Origin: Thalassospira lucentensis
GTDB lineage: Bacteria; Pseudomonadota; Alphaproteobacteria; Rhodospirillales; Thalassospiraceae
DNA length: 64,000 nt
Direction: 5' to 3'
Assembly (NCBI RefSeq): GCF_032921865.1
Contig: NZ_CP136684.1
Location: 3,631,001-3,695,000, forward strand
Shown: positions 35,220 to 44,231 of the stretch, in pieces
Position numbering within the stretch: position 1 is the first letter of the stretch
Layout of the letters: the number at the start of each line of letters is the position of its first letter
Notes under the pieces: generated by a model
Told to the model about the DNA's origin: nothing
What the model saw: the letters and a program-made list of their open reading frames with translations, nothing else
Database searches by the model: none
Program-made: the position numbers and the translations under genes

Positions 35220-35698
35220 TAGATGAGCTCCCTCATTAGCAAAGCATTCTTTATGGCTTTGGTAACTTTTATGCCACCCTGGATATGCCAGAGCAGCATA
35301 TCCTACTGTCCTGTTTTTTTATCGGACCTCCAAATTAAGAAATTTTCGGCTGCTATGTGTCAAGTCTGAAAAATTTCACGCTGGGGGCTTGTTCATCAGA
35401 TTCGCGTGATTTCCATGCTTTGGTACTGCGCTGGTAAACATTGTTTGAGCGACTACACCCTTCGTCGGCTCCCAAAAGTCGCCATATTTCAAAAGGTTAA
35501 AAACCTGTTCGAATGGTCAGGTTCCAAAAACAAACAAATCTCAAAATTTTTTTGTTGCCAGCAATTAAATGAGTAATTTTTGAACAAAGTTAACTGTTGC
35601 TCAAAAAATAAACTCTGTTGCGACGCGGAATCGACTTCTGATGTCGGCCTGGCCCTGATCATGACACGTTGCAGTTCTGATTAATCTTTCGCAAAAAT
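35220..35698. promoter_or_regulatory. AT-rich region upstream of aapJ
   Basis: This 479-base stretch has no supportable gene. It is visibly richer in A and T than its surroundings (poly-T and poly-A runs around 35540-35610), as expected for a regulated promoter of the highly expressed aapJ. I looked for a sigma-54-type TGGCAC-N5-TTGC element and did not find a convincing one. Confidence 0.4.
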
Positions 35699-35699
35699 G

Positions 35700-35729
35700 A
35701 AAACCCCGTCGTGTGCACAACGAGGTTTT
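35700..35729 (-). terminator. Terminator of the acetoacetyl-CoA synthetase gene
   Basis: AAAACC and GGTTTT close a 30-base hairpin with further pairing (CGT/ACG, GTG/CAC) interrupted by G-T wobbles. On the minus strand TTTTCATTTTTGC follows. It lies 25 bases after the stop. Confidence 0.65.
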
Positions 35730-35754
35730 TGCTTCGTCATTTCGCAGGTTTCTG

Positions 35755-37708
35755 CTAGCTGCGCAGTTCCGGCAAATTGGAGAAAAGTTCAAGTGCAGTG
35801 GGGTTTGCAAGCGCTTCCTGGTTCTTTACTGGACGGCCATGAACAACATCGCGCACGGCCAGTTCGGTGATTTTTCCCGACTTTGTGCGCGGGATGTCAG
35901 CCACTGCAATGATCTTTGCCGGGACATGCCGCGGGGTGCAGTTGTTCCTGATCTGTTTGCGTATACGGTCGATCAGAAGTTCGTCGAGCTGATATTTTTC
36001 GCGCAGCACAACGAAAAGAACGACCCGGACATCGTTATCCCATTCCTGGCCGATGACGATGGATTTTCTGAATTTCGGGCAGCTTTTCGACCTGACGGTA
36101 AATTTCGGCGGTGCCGATACGAACACCACCGGGGTTCAGCGTTGCATCGGATCTGCCATAGATAACCATACCGCCATCGTCATCAAGTTCGACATAATCG
36201 CCGTGACACCAGATGTTATCGAAGCGATTGAAGTAGGCATCTTTGTAACGTGAACCATCAGGATCGTTCCAGAAGCCAATCGGCATGGACGGGAAGGGGG
36301 CGGTACAGACCAGTTCGCCCTTTTCGTTCTGGATTGATTTGCCGTCATCGTCAAAAACATCAACAGCAAGGCCCAGGGCGCGGGTCTGGATGATGCCGCG
36401 CTTCACCGGTAAGACCGGACAGGCAAGGACGAAACATCCGAGAATATCTGTGCCCCCCGAGATCGATGCCAGATGGATGTCCGGCTTTATGTCGCGATAG
36501 ACATAATCGAAGCTTTCAGGTGCCAATGGCGACCCGGTCGATGTCATGGCACGCACGGTCGACAGATTATGGGTTTCGCGCGGTTTGAGCTCGGCCTTGG
36601 CCAATGCATCTATATATTTGGCCGATGTCCCGAAAAGGGTCATGCCTTCGGCGTCCGCATAGTCAAACAGGATATTGCCACTGGGGTAGAAGGGCGATCC
36701 ATCATAAAGCAGCAATGTCGCACCGGCTGCGAGGCCGCCCATCAACCAGTTCCACATCATCCAGCCGCATGTGGTGAAATAGAATACCCGATCACCTGGA
36801 ACCACATCGCAGTGCAGGACATGTTCAGACACCTGTTTCAGGAGGGTGCCGCCTGCGCCATGCACGATGCATTTCGGCTTGCCGGTCGTACCGGAAGAAA
36901 ACATCACATAAAGCGGATGATTGAATTCGACCTGTTCAAATGCGATTTTTTCCGCACTGAAGGGGGCCAGGAAATCATCACAGGAAATGCCGCCGCGAAT
37001 GCCGGTCGTGTTGGTGCCGTCAAAGGCATATTTGACAATCACAACCTTCTGGATCGACGGGATGCGGTCAATTACATCGCGGACCTTTTCGCGAATGTCG
37101 TGGCTTTTGCCGTTATAGTGGTAACCATCGACCGTAATCATGAGTTTGGGTTCGATCTGGCCAAACCTGTCAACGACGCCCTGAACACCGAAGTCGGGGG
37201 AGGCAGATGACCATGTCGCGCCGATTGCCGCCGTACCGAGCATGGCGATAACGGTTTCGATCATATTGGGCATGTATCCGCAGACGCGGTCGCCTTTGGT
37301 AATCCCTTCGGCGCGCAGTGCCTGCGAGAATTTCGATACCGCAATATTCAGATCGCACCATGAAATCCGGGTTTTGACCTTGTCTTCGCCCCAGAACACA
37401 AGCGCGTCGGTATGGTCATCGCGCACCAGCAGGTTTTCGGCAAAGTTCAGACGTGCATTGGGGAAGAACTTGGCGCCGGGCATTTTGTCGCCATCGACAA
37501 GTACCGTGTCGCCCCAGCTTTCGGCTTTCAGGCCTGCATAATCGATAATTGCAGGCCAGAAATCTTCCTTGCGAGTAACAGACCAGTCATAGAGCGCGTG
37601 GAAGCTATCCAGTTTCAAGCTGTGCTTTTCGTTCACCCAGTTGCGAAAACGGGTAACGTTGGCGTTTTCAACGCGGGTCGGACTGGGCTGCCAAAGCAAA
37701 TCGCTCAT
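35755..37708 (-). pseudogene. Acetoacetyl-CoA synthetase interrupted by a frameshift
   Basis: The reading frame from 37708 encodes 557 residues with AACS features: the N-terminal MSDLLWQPSPTRVENANVTR, the AMP-binding loop VMFSSGTTGKPKCIVHGAGG near 286, and [23 protein letters not shown]. It then turns to HRHRPGMG and stops at 36035. Homology resumes at once in another frame ([20 protein letters not shown]) and runs to 35755, including [10 protein letters not shown] with the A10 catalytic lysine. The joined length of about 650 residues is the family norm. The break is at a four-base A run (TTTT at 36064-36067 on the plus strand), where removing one base restores the frame. It is either a real lesion or a sequencing error. 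Intact, it would make acetoacetyl-CoA from acetoacetate for polyhydroxybutyrate or ketone-body use. Confidence 0.85.
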
Positions 37709-38125
37709 GATGGATCCTTTGTTTCCTGCCTGTTTTATTGCAACTACCGACTATTTTTCAGTGTGAAATCGGTATCTCCCTACCACTTTTTTACGGGGAA
37801 TTATGTTGCACGGCAAGAAAAGTCATGGGGCAGGTGACGCGAAGCATGAATAATCTTGCAGCCTATCCTGCTCTTGTGTGCCGAGATGGCCATATAGTTT
37901 ATTGAAAATAATGGTTATTTTTTGATTGTTTCTTGTTTTCGAGAAGGTGCATGGCGCCGTCAGATTTCGTGAAATATGGTAATTAAATAACTGAGAAATC
38001 CGAAATTTTGTTCGATTGTGATGCGGTCGGATGGCGTTGTGCGATGCGGTATCCTGAAACGGCTTGCGCTTGTCGATATGCTGATTACTCTGTCGCCAAT
38101 GATGCCACCATCCGGAGTTATTGCC
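37709..38125. promoter_or_regulatory. Divergent region between acetoacetyl-CoA synthetase and moaB-like gene
   Basis: In this 417-base gap I see no gene. An open frame on the minus strand reaching into moaB is an antisense shadow with no family features. The gap must contain both promoters. No clear operator stands out. Confidence 0.35.
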
Positions 38126-38656
38126 ATGTCCAGGATCGACGAAAGCCGCACTTTTGTGCCTGTAAATATTGCCGTTCTGACGGTGAGCGATACCAGAACG
38201 CTGGAAAACGATACATCCGGCCAAATCCTTGTCGACCGGATAGAGGTCAAAGGCCACAAGGTTGCTGCGCGTACTATTGTGAAGGACGACTTTGATGTGA
38301 TCGTCGCACAGTTTAGGCAATGGTGTGATGATCAGGAAATTGACGTAATCATCAGCACAGGCGGCACCGGCGTTACCGGGCGCGATGTAACGACAGAGGC
38401 GCATCAGAAGGTTTACGACAAGGAAATACCGGGATTTGGCGAACTGTTTCGCTGGCTTTCTTATGCCAAGATCGGCACATCAACGGTTCAGTCGCGGGCT
38501 ACCGCCGGAGTTTCAGGCGGGACCTATATGTTCGCGCTGCCGGGATCAAATGGGGCCTGCAAGGATGCCTGGGATGATATTTTGTTTTATCAGCTCGATA
38601 TTCGTCACCGCCCGTGCAATTTCGTCGAACTGATGCCGCGTTTGACCGAAAAATAA
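38126..38656 (+). CDS. moaB: MoaB-like molybdenum cofactor protein
   Basis: I chose ATG 38126 because GGAG lies eight bases before it; the frame runs 36 codons further upstream without support. The 176-residue product has the MoaB/MogA fold: VNIAVLTVSDTRTLENDTSG at the start, the signature ISTGGTGVTGRDVTTEA at about 75-92, and FALPGSNGACKDAWDDIL near 140. It is a MoCF-binding protein; MogA-type members adenylylate molybdopterin, and MoaB proteins have that role or a related one. No other Mo-cofactor gene is adjacent. Confidence 0.9.
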   Translation: MSRIDESRTFVPVNIAVLTVSDTRTLENDTSGQILVDRIEVKGHKVAARTIVKDDFDVIVAQFRQWCDDQEIDVIISTGGTGVTGRDVTTEAHQKVYDKEIPGFGELFRWLSYAKIGTSTVQSRATAGVSGGTYMFALPGSNGACKDAWDDILFYQLDIRHRPCNFVELMPRLTEK

Positions 38657-38708
38657 TTTGTTGGTCTGACCGGTGTCAGGCACGATCAGCCTCCCTTAGG
38701 ACGATTTC

Positions 38709-39479
38709 ATGGAAATTATCACCGATCCTTTCTTTTACCTTGTCGGCATCCCGGCTGTGTTGATTGCCGGTGTGTCAAAAAGCGGGTTTGGTGGCGGGCT
38801 TGGTGTGATGGCGGTGCCCCTGATGGCATTGGCACTGTCGCCACAGGCTGCGGCGGCGATCATGTTGCCGATATTGTGCCTGATGGATGTTGCGAATGTC
38901 TGGGCCTACCGGAAGAACTGGGATCGCCGTAACATGATGATCCTGATTCCGGCAGCCCTCCTTGGTATTTTGATCGGCACATTATCGTTCAGTTATCTGA
39001 ATGAATATGCCGTGAAGTTGATCATTGCCCTGATTGCCATCGGATTTACGCTTGATCACTGGTTTCGCGGAAAGAAACGTGGTGATGAATCCAGACCTGC
39101 CAATTGGGGAAAGGGATCGTTCTGGGGAACCATTGCCGGTTTTACCAGCTTTGTCGCGCATGCTGGTGGCCCGCCGGTCTCTGTTTTCCTGTTACCTCAG
39201 CGAATGGACAAGACGGTTTTTGTCGGCACGACCGTCATGTTCTTTATCGTTGTCAATTACGTGAAGCTGATCCCGTACTGGTATCTCGGGCAATTTGGTG
39301 GTGCCAATCTTGGCACCGCGCTGGTTCTTGTACCTGTGGCATTGTTCGGAACCTGGCTTGGGCTTTGGGCGCACGATAAGGTGAATGCAAAGCTGTTTTA
39401 CCGGGTGTGTTATACATTACTGTTTGTGACCGGTCTGAAGCTGTTGTTTGATGCCGTATTGCATTTCGCGAGTGTTTGA
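38709..39479 (+). CDS. TauE/SafE family (TSUP) membrane exporter
   Basis: This 256-residue protein has about eight hydrophobic segments in two halves. The family motif SKSGFGGGLGVMAVPLMALAL lies at about 25-45, and the second-half counterpart GFTSFVAHAGGPPVSVFLLP at about 145-165. TSUP proteins move sulfite, sulfoacetate or other small organosulfur anions. No sulfur-metabolism gene is adjacent, so the substrate is not assignable. It starts 52 bases after moaB and may be co-transcribed. A terminator follows at 39521. Confidence 0.9.
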   Translation: MEIITDPFFYLVGIPAVLIAGVSKSGFGGGLGVMAVPLMALALSPQAAAAIMLPILCLMDVANVWAYRKNWDRRNMMILIPAALLGILIGTLSFSYLNEYAVKLIIALIAIGFTLDHWFRGKKRGDESRPANWGKGSFWGTIAGFTSFVAHAGGPPVSVFLLPQRMDKTVFVGTTVMFFIVVNYVKLIPYWYLGQFGGANLGTALVLVPVALFGTWLGLWAHDKVNAKLFYRVCYTLLFVTGLKLLFDAVLHFASV

Positions 39480-39520
39480 TCTGTTGTTTCGGGCGTGATC
39501 TTATCAAAAGTTGATTTTAG

Positions 39521-39545
39521 GGGCGGGAATTGTCCCGTCCTTTTT
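39521..39545 (+). terminator. Terminator after the TauE/SafE gene
   Basis: GGGCGGGA pairs with TCCCGTCC (one G-T wobble) across a 4-base loop and is followed by TTTTT. Confidence 0.8.
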
Positions 39546-39609
39546 CGTTTGGCTTGGTCTGACCGAAAAATGATAGCAATCCTTTTATGTAAGCATTTTT
39601 TCATTAACC

Positions 39610-39637
39610 AATTGCGCATGAATTGCATATAAATTGC
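39610..39637. repeat. Three AATTGC direct repeats in helical phase
   Basis: AATTGC occurs at 39610, 39621 and 39632, exactly 11 bp apart each time, about 75-105 bases before the chemotaxis-like gene. In-phase repeats suggest a cooperative regulator site. Confidence 0.4.
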
Positions 39638-39712
39638 ACGCATAAGAATGATGCATAAAAAAAAAGCATCAGCACAGGGTGAAACCGAATTTCACAAGTG
39701 GAGCTTGCAGGA

Positions 39713-40774
39713 ATGCCCGAACGAATTTTGCAGGTGGCAACAGACATGTCGCAGCTTGCCAACGAGAAGATTACGGAAATCAAAGGAGTAACCCGGGCGA
39801 CACGAACGCTGGCGCTGAATGCGCTGATCGAAGCTGCCCGTGCGGGGGAAGTCGGGCGTGGATTTGGCGTTGTGGCCAACGAGGTAAAAGAAATTTCGCA
39901 GCGGGTTACCGTAATCACCGAAGAGCTTGAGCAGATGTTCGACAGGCTGGCACTTGATCTTGAGCGTACTGCTCAGACGGCACGCGGTGACCGGTTTTCG
40001 GATCTGTCGCGATATATTGTCGAGCTTATGGATCGTAATTTGTACGAGCGATCCTGCGATGTTCGTTGGTGGGCAACCGACGCTGCTGTTGTCGATGTCT
40101 GCGAGAATTCCGGAAATGCGGATGTCGGTGTGCAGACATCACAGCGTCTGGGAATAATCCTGGATTCTTATACAGTTTATCTTGATTTGTGGGTTGCTGA
40201 TTGTAACGGCCGCATCATCGCCAATGGTCGTCCTGATAAATATCGCCTTGTCGGGACGGATATAAGTCAAATGCCTTGGTTTCGCGATGCCATGCGGTGC
40301 CGGGACGGCGGTGAATATGCGGTTGCAGATATCGCACGTAATGAATTGCTGGATAACGCTGCTACGGCGACCTATGCCACCGCTGTAAGACGAGGTGGCC
40401 AAGCCAAAGGCGAGGTTATCGGTGTTATGGGTGTGTTCTTCGATTGGGAAAATCAGGCTACGATGGTTGTCGGAGCATTGAATTTCAATGATGAAGAGCG
40501 CTCACGCACGCGTGTGATGCTTATTGATTCAAAAAATCGCATCATTGCGGCCTCGGATGGTCAGGGTGTCTTGTCTGAACAGATGAAGCTGGAGGTCAAA
40601 AACCCAAAGCGCGGCTCTTATCTTTTGGCGGATGGGACGCTTGTTGCCTATGCGTTGACGCCGGGTTATGAGACCTATCAGGGGCTCGGTTGGCGCGGGG
40701 TGATTGTCCAGCAATCACGGAATGGGTCAAAGGCCGCAGATAAACCGGCACCGAAACTTGCTGTGGCTTCCTAG
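39713..40774 (+). CDS. Soluble methyl-accepting-type signalling protein with C-terminal Cache-like sensor
   Basis: The frame can begin at GTG 39698, but ATG 39713 has GGAG about eight bases before it, giving 353 residues. Near residues 25-65 is an MCP signalling tip ([20 protein letters not shown] followed by [13 protein letters not shown]). After it comes no membrane segment but a region resembling a double-Cache sensor: [40 protein letters not shown], then [20 protein letters not shown]. The order is the reverse of a normal chemoreceptor, which has sensor first and tip last. It is probably cytoplasmic, perhaps binding CheW/CheA. The sensor family is a moderate call. Confidence 0.7.
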   Translation: MPERILQVATDMSQLANEKITEIKGVTRATRTLALNALIEAARAGEVGRGFGVVANEVKEISQRVTVITEELEQMFDRLALDLERTAQTARGDRFSDLSRYIVELMDRNLYERSCDVRWWATDAAVVDVCENSGNADVGVQTSQRLGIILDSYTVYLDLWVADCNGRIIANGRPDKYRLVGTDISQMPWFRDAMRCRDGGEYAVADIARNELLDNAATATYATAVRRGGQAKGEVIGVMGVFFDWENQATMVVGALNFNDEERSRTRVMLIDSKNRIIAASDGQGVLSEQMKLEVKNPKRGSYLLADGTLVAYALTPGYETYQGLGWRGVIVQQSRNGSKAADKPAPKLAVAS

Positions 40775-40811
40775 CAGATTATTGATATCGTGCCGGTCGG
40801 CAAAACAGAAC

Positions 40812-40840
40812 AAAAGCGGGTACCTTAGGAGCCCGCTTTT
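40812..40840 (+). terminator. Terminator after the chemotaxis-like gene
   Basis: AAAAGCGGG / CCCGCTTTT form a 9-bp perfect stem with an 11-base loop, followed by TTCGTT. Confidence 0.8.
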
Positions 40841-40934
40841 TCGTTGCCTATTAGCTTGACTGTTTGGCCTCCTGAAATTGGTTCAGGCTTGCGCCGTCAC
40901 GAAAAAGGAGATAGCGGTAAAATATAATATTACG

Positions 40935-40954
40935 ACAATTCATCGATGAATTGT
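40935..40954. promoter_or_regulatory. 20-bp perfect palindrome before the duplicated membrane protein gene
   Basis: ACAATTCATC is followed directly by its exact reverse complement, with no spacer. It ends 24 bases before the start at 40979, in an AT-rich stretch suitable for a promoter, so it is a likely operator. The nearest regulator gene is the IclR-family gene at 41857. Confidence 0.5.
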
Positions 40955-40978
40955 TAAAATAAGATTTGGGAGGTTCCT

Positions 40979-41785
40979 GTGACGTTACTGTTTGCCAAGC
41001 TTGCAGTATCCATTTCTGTTGTGCTGGGATTATCGATCCTTGCGGAACGGGCAGGCCCGCGTGCCGCAGGCGTCCTCTCAGGTTATCCGCTTGGAACGGC
41101 GATCTTGCTGTATTTCATCGGCCTGGAGCAGGGAATGGCCTTTGCCTCGGAAAGTGCGGTTTATGCCCTGCCTGGATTGATTGCGACACTCGCCTTCCTT
41201 TACGCGTATTATATGGCCTCCCGCTTGTTGGTCGACCGGAGGCTGATTGTTCAGTTGCCGATAAGCTCGTTTGCAGCCTTTGGCGCATTCATGTTTGTAT
41301 CCTGGATTTGTCAGCAGATTGCGTTTACCCGTCTTTCCGGCGCGGTTACCTTGCTGGTTGCGATGCTGCTGGCCCTGATACTATTTCGCGGCATAGAGAA
41401 TGTCCGAATCCTTAACCGGGTGCGGCTGACAAGGCGTGTGGTTTTATTCCGTGCTATTCTGGCATCGCTGATTGTTCTTGGTATCAGTGGCATAGCCGCT
41501 TGGATCGGTCCCAAATGGGCCGGGCTGTTTTCCGGTTTCCCTGTAACACTTTATCCGATGATGCTGATCCTGCATGTGTCTTATGGCACCGGTCCCCTTC
41601 ATACCGTAATCCGCAACTTTCCAAGGGGAATGGGGGCGCTTTGGATTTATATTCTGGCGGTGACGGTGACCTATCCGCTTTGGGGGATCAATATCGGGAC
41701 GCTCCTGTCTTTCGCAGTTGCGACGATCTATCTGATCGCATATTCCACTTTGGTCTGGATGCGTGAAAAGTCCGTGCGCGCATGA
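40979..41785 (+). CDS. Integral membrane protein with internal duplication, function unknown
   Basis: This 268-residue protein is hydrophobic throughout, with about eight membrane segments. A GTG start at 40979 follows GGGAGG. It has two matching halves: GPRAAGVLSGYPLGTAILLY near residues 26-45 and GPKWAGLFSGFPVTLYPMML near 177-196, with the second copy about 150 residues later. This implies a 4+4 segment duplicated fold, as in many small transporters. It vaguely recalls the GlpM/DUF3147 membrane family, but I do not claim that assignment. An IclR regulator gene follows 71 bases later in the same direction. Confidence 0.75.
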   Translation: MTLLFAKLAVSISVVLGLSILAERAGPRAAGVLSGYPLGTAILLYFIGLEQGMAFASESAVYALPGLIATLAFLYAYYMASRLLVDRRLIVQLPISSFAAFGAFMFVSWICQQIAFTRLSGAVTLLVAMLLALILFRGIENVRILNRVRLTRRVVLFRAILASLIVLGISGIAAWIGPKWAGLFSGFPVTLYPMMLILHVSYGTGPLHTVIRNFPRGMGALWIYILAVTVTYPLWGINIGTLLSFAVATIYLIAYSTLVWMREKSVRA

Positions 41786-41856
41786 CGCCAATCCCATAAC
41801 ATTACGATATATCAGTTCCCAAGGCATCAAAGCCTTCGACCGGAAGGATGATCTGC

Positions 41857-42618
41857 ATGCAGCAGGTTCAGTCATTGGTAAGGGCGATCAGCATTCTGAA
41901 CACACTTGCAGACAGCGAGTATGGAATGACTTTGACCGAAATCGCTCATCAGGTGCATTTGCCACCCTCAACCGTTCATCGTTTGCTGACTACGATGCAG
42001 CACGAACGTTATGTGACTTTTGACGGTGAACGAACACTCTGGTCAATTGGGGTGCAGGCATTCAGCGTTGGCAATGCATTTACCAAAAACCGCAACCTCA
42101 GCCAGATTGCGCGTCCCTATATGCGGGCGTTGATGGAAGACAGCGGAGAAACGGTTAATCTTGCCGTTGCCGATGGCGGGGAAGTCATTTTCCTGTCGCA
42201 GGTCGAGTGTCGCAAGATGATGCGTGCATTGGTCACTCCGGGACGGCGCGCACTTATGCATTGTTCGGGGGTTGGCAAGGCGTTGTTGGCGTTCCTGCCG
42301 GAAGAGGAAGTGACTGCTGTCATTACGCAGCACGGCTTGCCGAAAATCACCGAACGCACCCTGATCAGCGAAGATACCTTGAAAACCGATCTGGATAGAT
42401 CAAGGCACCGTGGATATGCGCTTGATGATGAAGAGCATGCCGTCGGTTTGCGGTGTGTTGCCGGTGTCGTGCGCGATGAAACCGGATTGCCAATTGCAGC
42501 GCTCTCCCTTTCCGGACCCGCCGCGCGCATCCCTAATGACCGGATAGAGCAGTTCGGCCTGAAAGTGCGTCGGGTTTGTGCCGATCTCAGCCGCGAATAT
42601 GGCGGCAAGCCGGTATGA
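41857..42618 (+). CDS. IclR family transcriptional regulator
   Basis: I chose ATG 41857 because GGAAGG sits ten bases before it; an ATG three codons earlier touches that site. The 253-residue protein has an N-terminal winged helix (SLVRAISILNTLADSEYG, then IAHQVHLPPSTVHRLLTTMQ) and an IclR effector domain from about 75, with GRRALMHCSGVGKALLAFLP and a C-terminal GLPIAALSLSGPAARI. Such proteins sense small organic acids. It converges on the GGDEF gene with five bases between. Confidence 0.92.
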   Translation: MQQVQSLVRAISILNTLADSEYGMTLTEIAHQVHLPPSTVHRLLTTMQHERYVTFDGERTLWSIGVQAFSVGNAFTKNRNLSQIARPYMRALMEDSGETVNLAVADGGEVIFLSQVECRKMMRALVTPGRRALMHCSGVGKALLAFLPEEEVTAVITQHGLPKITERTLISEDTLKTDLDRSRHRGYALDDEEHAVGLRCVAGVVRDETGLPIAALSLSGPAARIPNDRIEQFGLKVRRVCADLSREYGGKPV

Positions 42619-42623
42619 CGCGA

Positions 42624-43949
42624 TCAGGTTTGTGATGTGACTGGTGCGGCAAATCTGAACTGGTCTTTGCCGCTTTTTTTCGCTTGATACATTGCCTTGT
42701 CGGCAACAGAAATCATGTCATCGAAATTGTCGGCATGTTCGGGGTAAAGGGCAATTCCGATTGATGCCGATGCTTCGTATGTCTGTTTCTGGCTTGAAAT
42801 GTTGATCGGTGAGCTTGTCAGTGATTGCAAAACTTTGCGTGCAACGATTTCAGCATCTTCGAGTGTTTCCGTACCGGGAAGAATAACCGTGAATTCGTCG
42901 CCGCCAATCCGGGCGACGGTATCGACTTCGCGTAAGCTGTGACGAAGCCTTTGCGCCACCTCCACCAGAACCTTGTCCCCGATGACATGACCGTGCATGT
43001 CATTTAGCTGTTTGAAACCATCCAGATCAACATACATCAGCGCGAAACGCTCCTTGCGGCGTTTCGCGAGCTTGATGGCATATTCAAGCCGGTCCACAAA
43101 CAGATACCGGTTTGGAAGGTCGGTCAGGGCATCGTGCGTGGCCTGATAGCGCACAAGGTCTTCGGCAATCTTGCGTTCGGATATATCGCGAAAACTGGTC
43201 AGGCGCAGTTTGACGCCATCAATCACAACATTGCGCCCGTTGATTTCGCAGGGAAAAAGCGTTCCGTCTTTACGCCTGGCTGTCGCCTCGTAAGGTTTAT
43301 CGTACCCGGATTGAATGTTGTCGATAACCATTTGCAGGCTGCTTTCGGCGATAATGTCCACTGCGCTCATCAGCAGTAACTCGTCACGCGAGTGGCCAAA
43401 CATCCGTTCGGCCGCGATATTGGCATCAACGCACTTGCCGGCATCATGCAAAAACAAACCTTCACTCGACAGATTGGCCATCTGTTCAAGGCGTTGTTCG
43501 CTTTCGGTCCGTAGCGTGCGTTCCCGAACCAGTTCGGTAATGTCCCAGGCAATGCATTCGATCATGCTGTCGGGTGTATGAGGTGGCATGGTCCGGCACT
43601 GAATGCGAAGCCAGCGTCTCTGTTCGGCAACGGTAAATACCGCTATTTCGGCTTCGACAATTTGCCCGTCTCTACGTAGTGCGCGTTCACGCAGATCAGC
43701 CAAGTCCTTGTTGGCTGATAGAACATCCTGAATACGGTGGTGTGAATTTCCAGCTTTTTCGTCAATGCCCAGCCATTTCAATCCAAGATCTGATGCAAAT
43801 TCGATCTTGCCTTGCGGGGTAATGCCAAATACCAGGCCGGGCAGGTGGGCGTACAGATTGTCGCGCATTGCCCGGTAACGGGACCAAAGCCAGGTGATTG
43901 CGACAATGATAAATATGCCGCCACCCATCAGGATGATCTCACCCAGCAA
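42624..43949 (-). CDS. Membrane PAS-PAS-GGDEF diguanylate cyclase, N-terminus uncertain
   Basis: From the TTG at 43949 the protein has 441 residues: a membrane segment (8-24), PAS-like domains at about 30-140 and 150-262, and a GGDEF domain from about 270. The active site is intact (IGGDEF, 349-353), and a product-inhibition I-site R340-x-x-D343 lies five residues before it. It should make cyclic di-GMP. The same frame stays open for about 150 bases upstream and encodes another hydrophobic helix (YLVALLLFWVALGLWLGVFA) with no normal start codon. An ATG at 44112 lies in the neighbouring frame, separated by a six-C run (44101-44106). Losing one base there would join it to the gene, so the real protein is probably longer. 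Confidence 0.85.
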   Translation of the reverse strand: MLGEIILMGGGIFIIVAITWLWSRYRAMRDNLYAHLPGLVFGITPQGKIEFASDLGLKWLGIDEKAGNSHHRIQDVLSANKDLADLRERALRRDGQIVEAEIAVFTVAEQRRWLRIQCRTMPPHTPDSMIECIAWDITELVRERTLRTESEQRLEQMANLSSEGLFLHDAGKCVDANIAAERMFGHSRDELLLMSAVDIIAESSLQMVIDNIQSGYDKPYEATARRKDGTLFPCEINGRNVVIDGVKLRLTSFRDISERKIAEDLVRYQATHDALTDLPNRYLFVDRLEYAIKLAKRRKERFALMYVDLDGFKQLNDMHGHVIGDKVLVEVAQRLRHSLREVDTVARIGGDEFTVILPGTETLEDAEIVARKVLQSLTSSPINISSQKQTYEASASIGIALYPEHADNFDDMISVADKAMYQAKKSGKDQFRFAAPVTSQT

Positions 43950-44231
43950 GGTCAGTGAAGCATTGTAACCGGGCTCCAGTTCGAGGAAATAAGGGGCAAA
44001 GACCCCTAGCCAAAGTCCGAGTGCAACCCAGAACAGAAGCAGGGCGACCAGATAGCGGCTATGGGGCCGAATATGTTTGATCTTCCCGAGTATAGCTTTT
44101 CCCCCCTGACATCAGGGAAAGCTTATACCTTCAAGAAAAGAACTCAACAAGACACAGGTTATGTCAGAATTTGTCAGGCTTTTCATCATTCTGTGACGGT
44201 TTTTGCACAGGCTGATATAATGTTTGCGGGT

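Noticed and set aside
34221-35222. 333-codon plus-strand frame
   Set aside because: Antisense shadow of aapJ arising from codon bias; no motif and no plausible start signal.
37823-38404. 193-codon minus-strand frame overlapping moaB
   Set aside because: It covers the conserved start of moaB in antisense and resembles no family.
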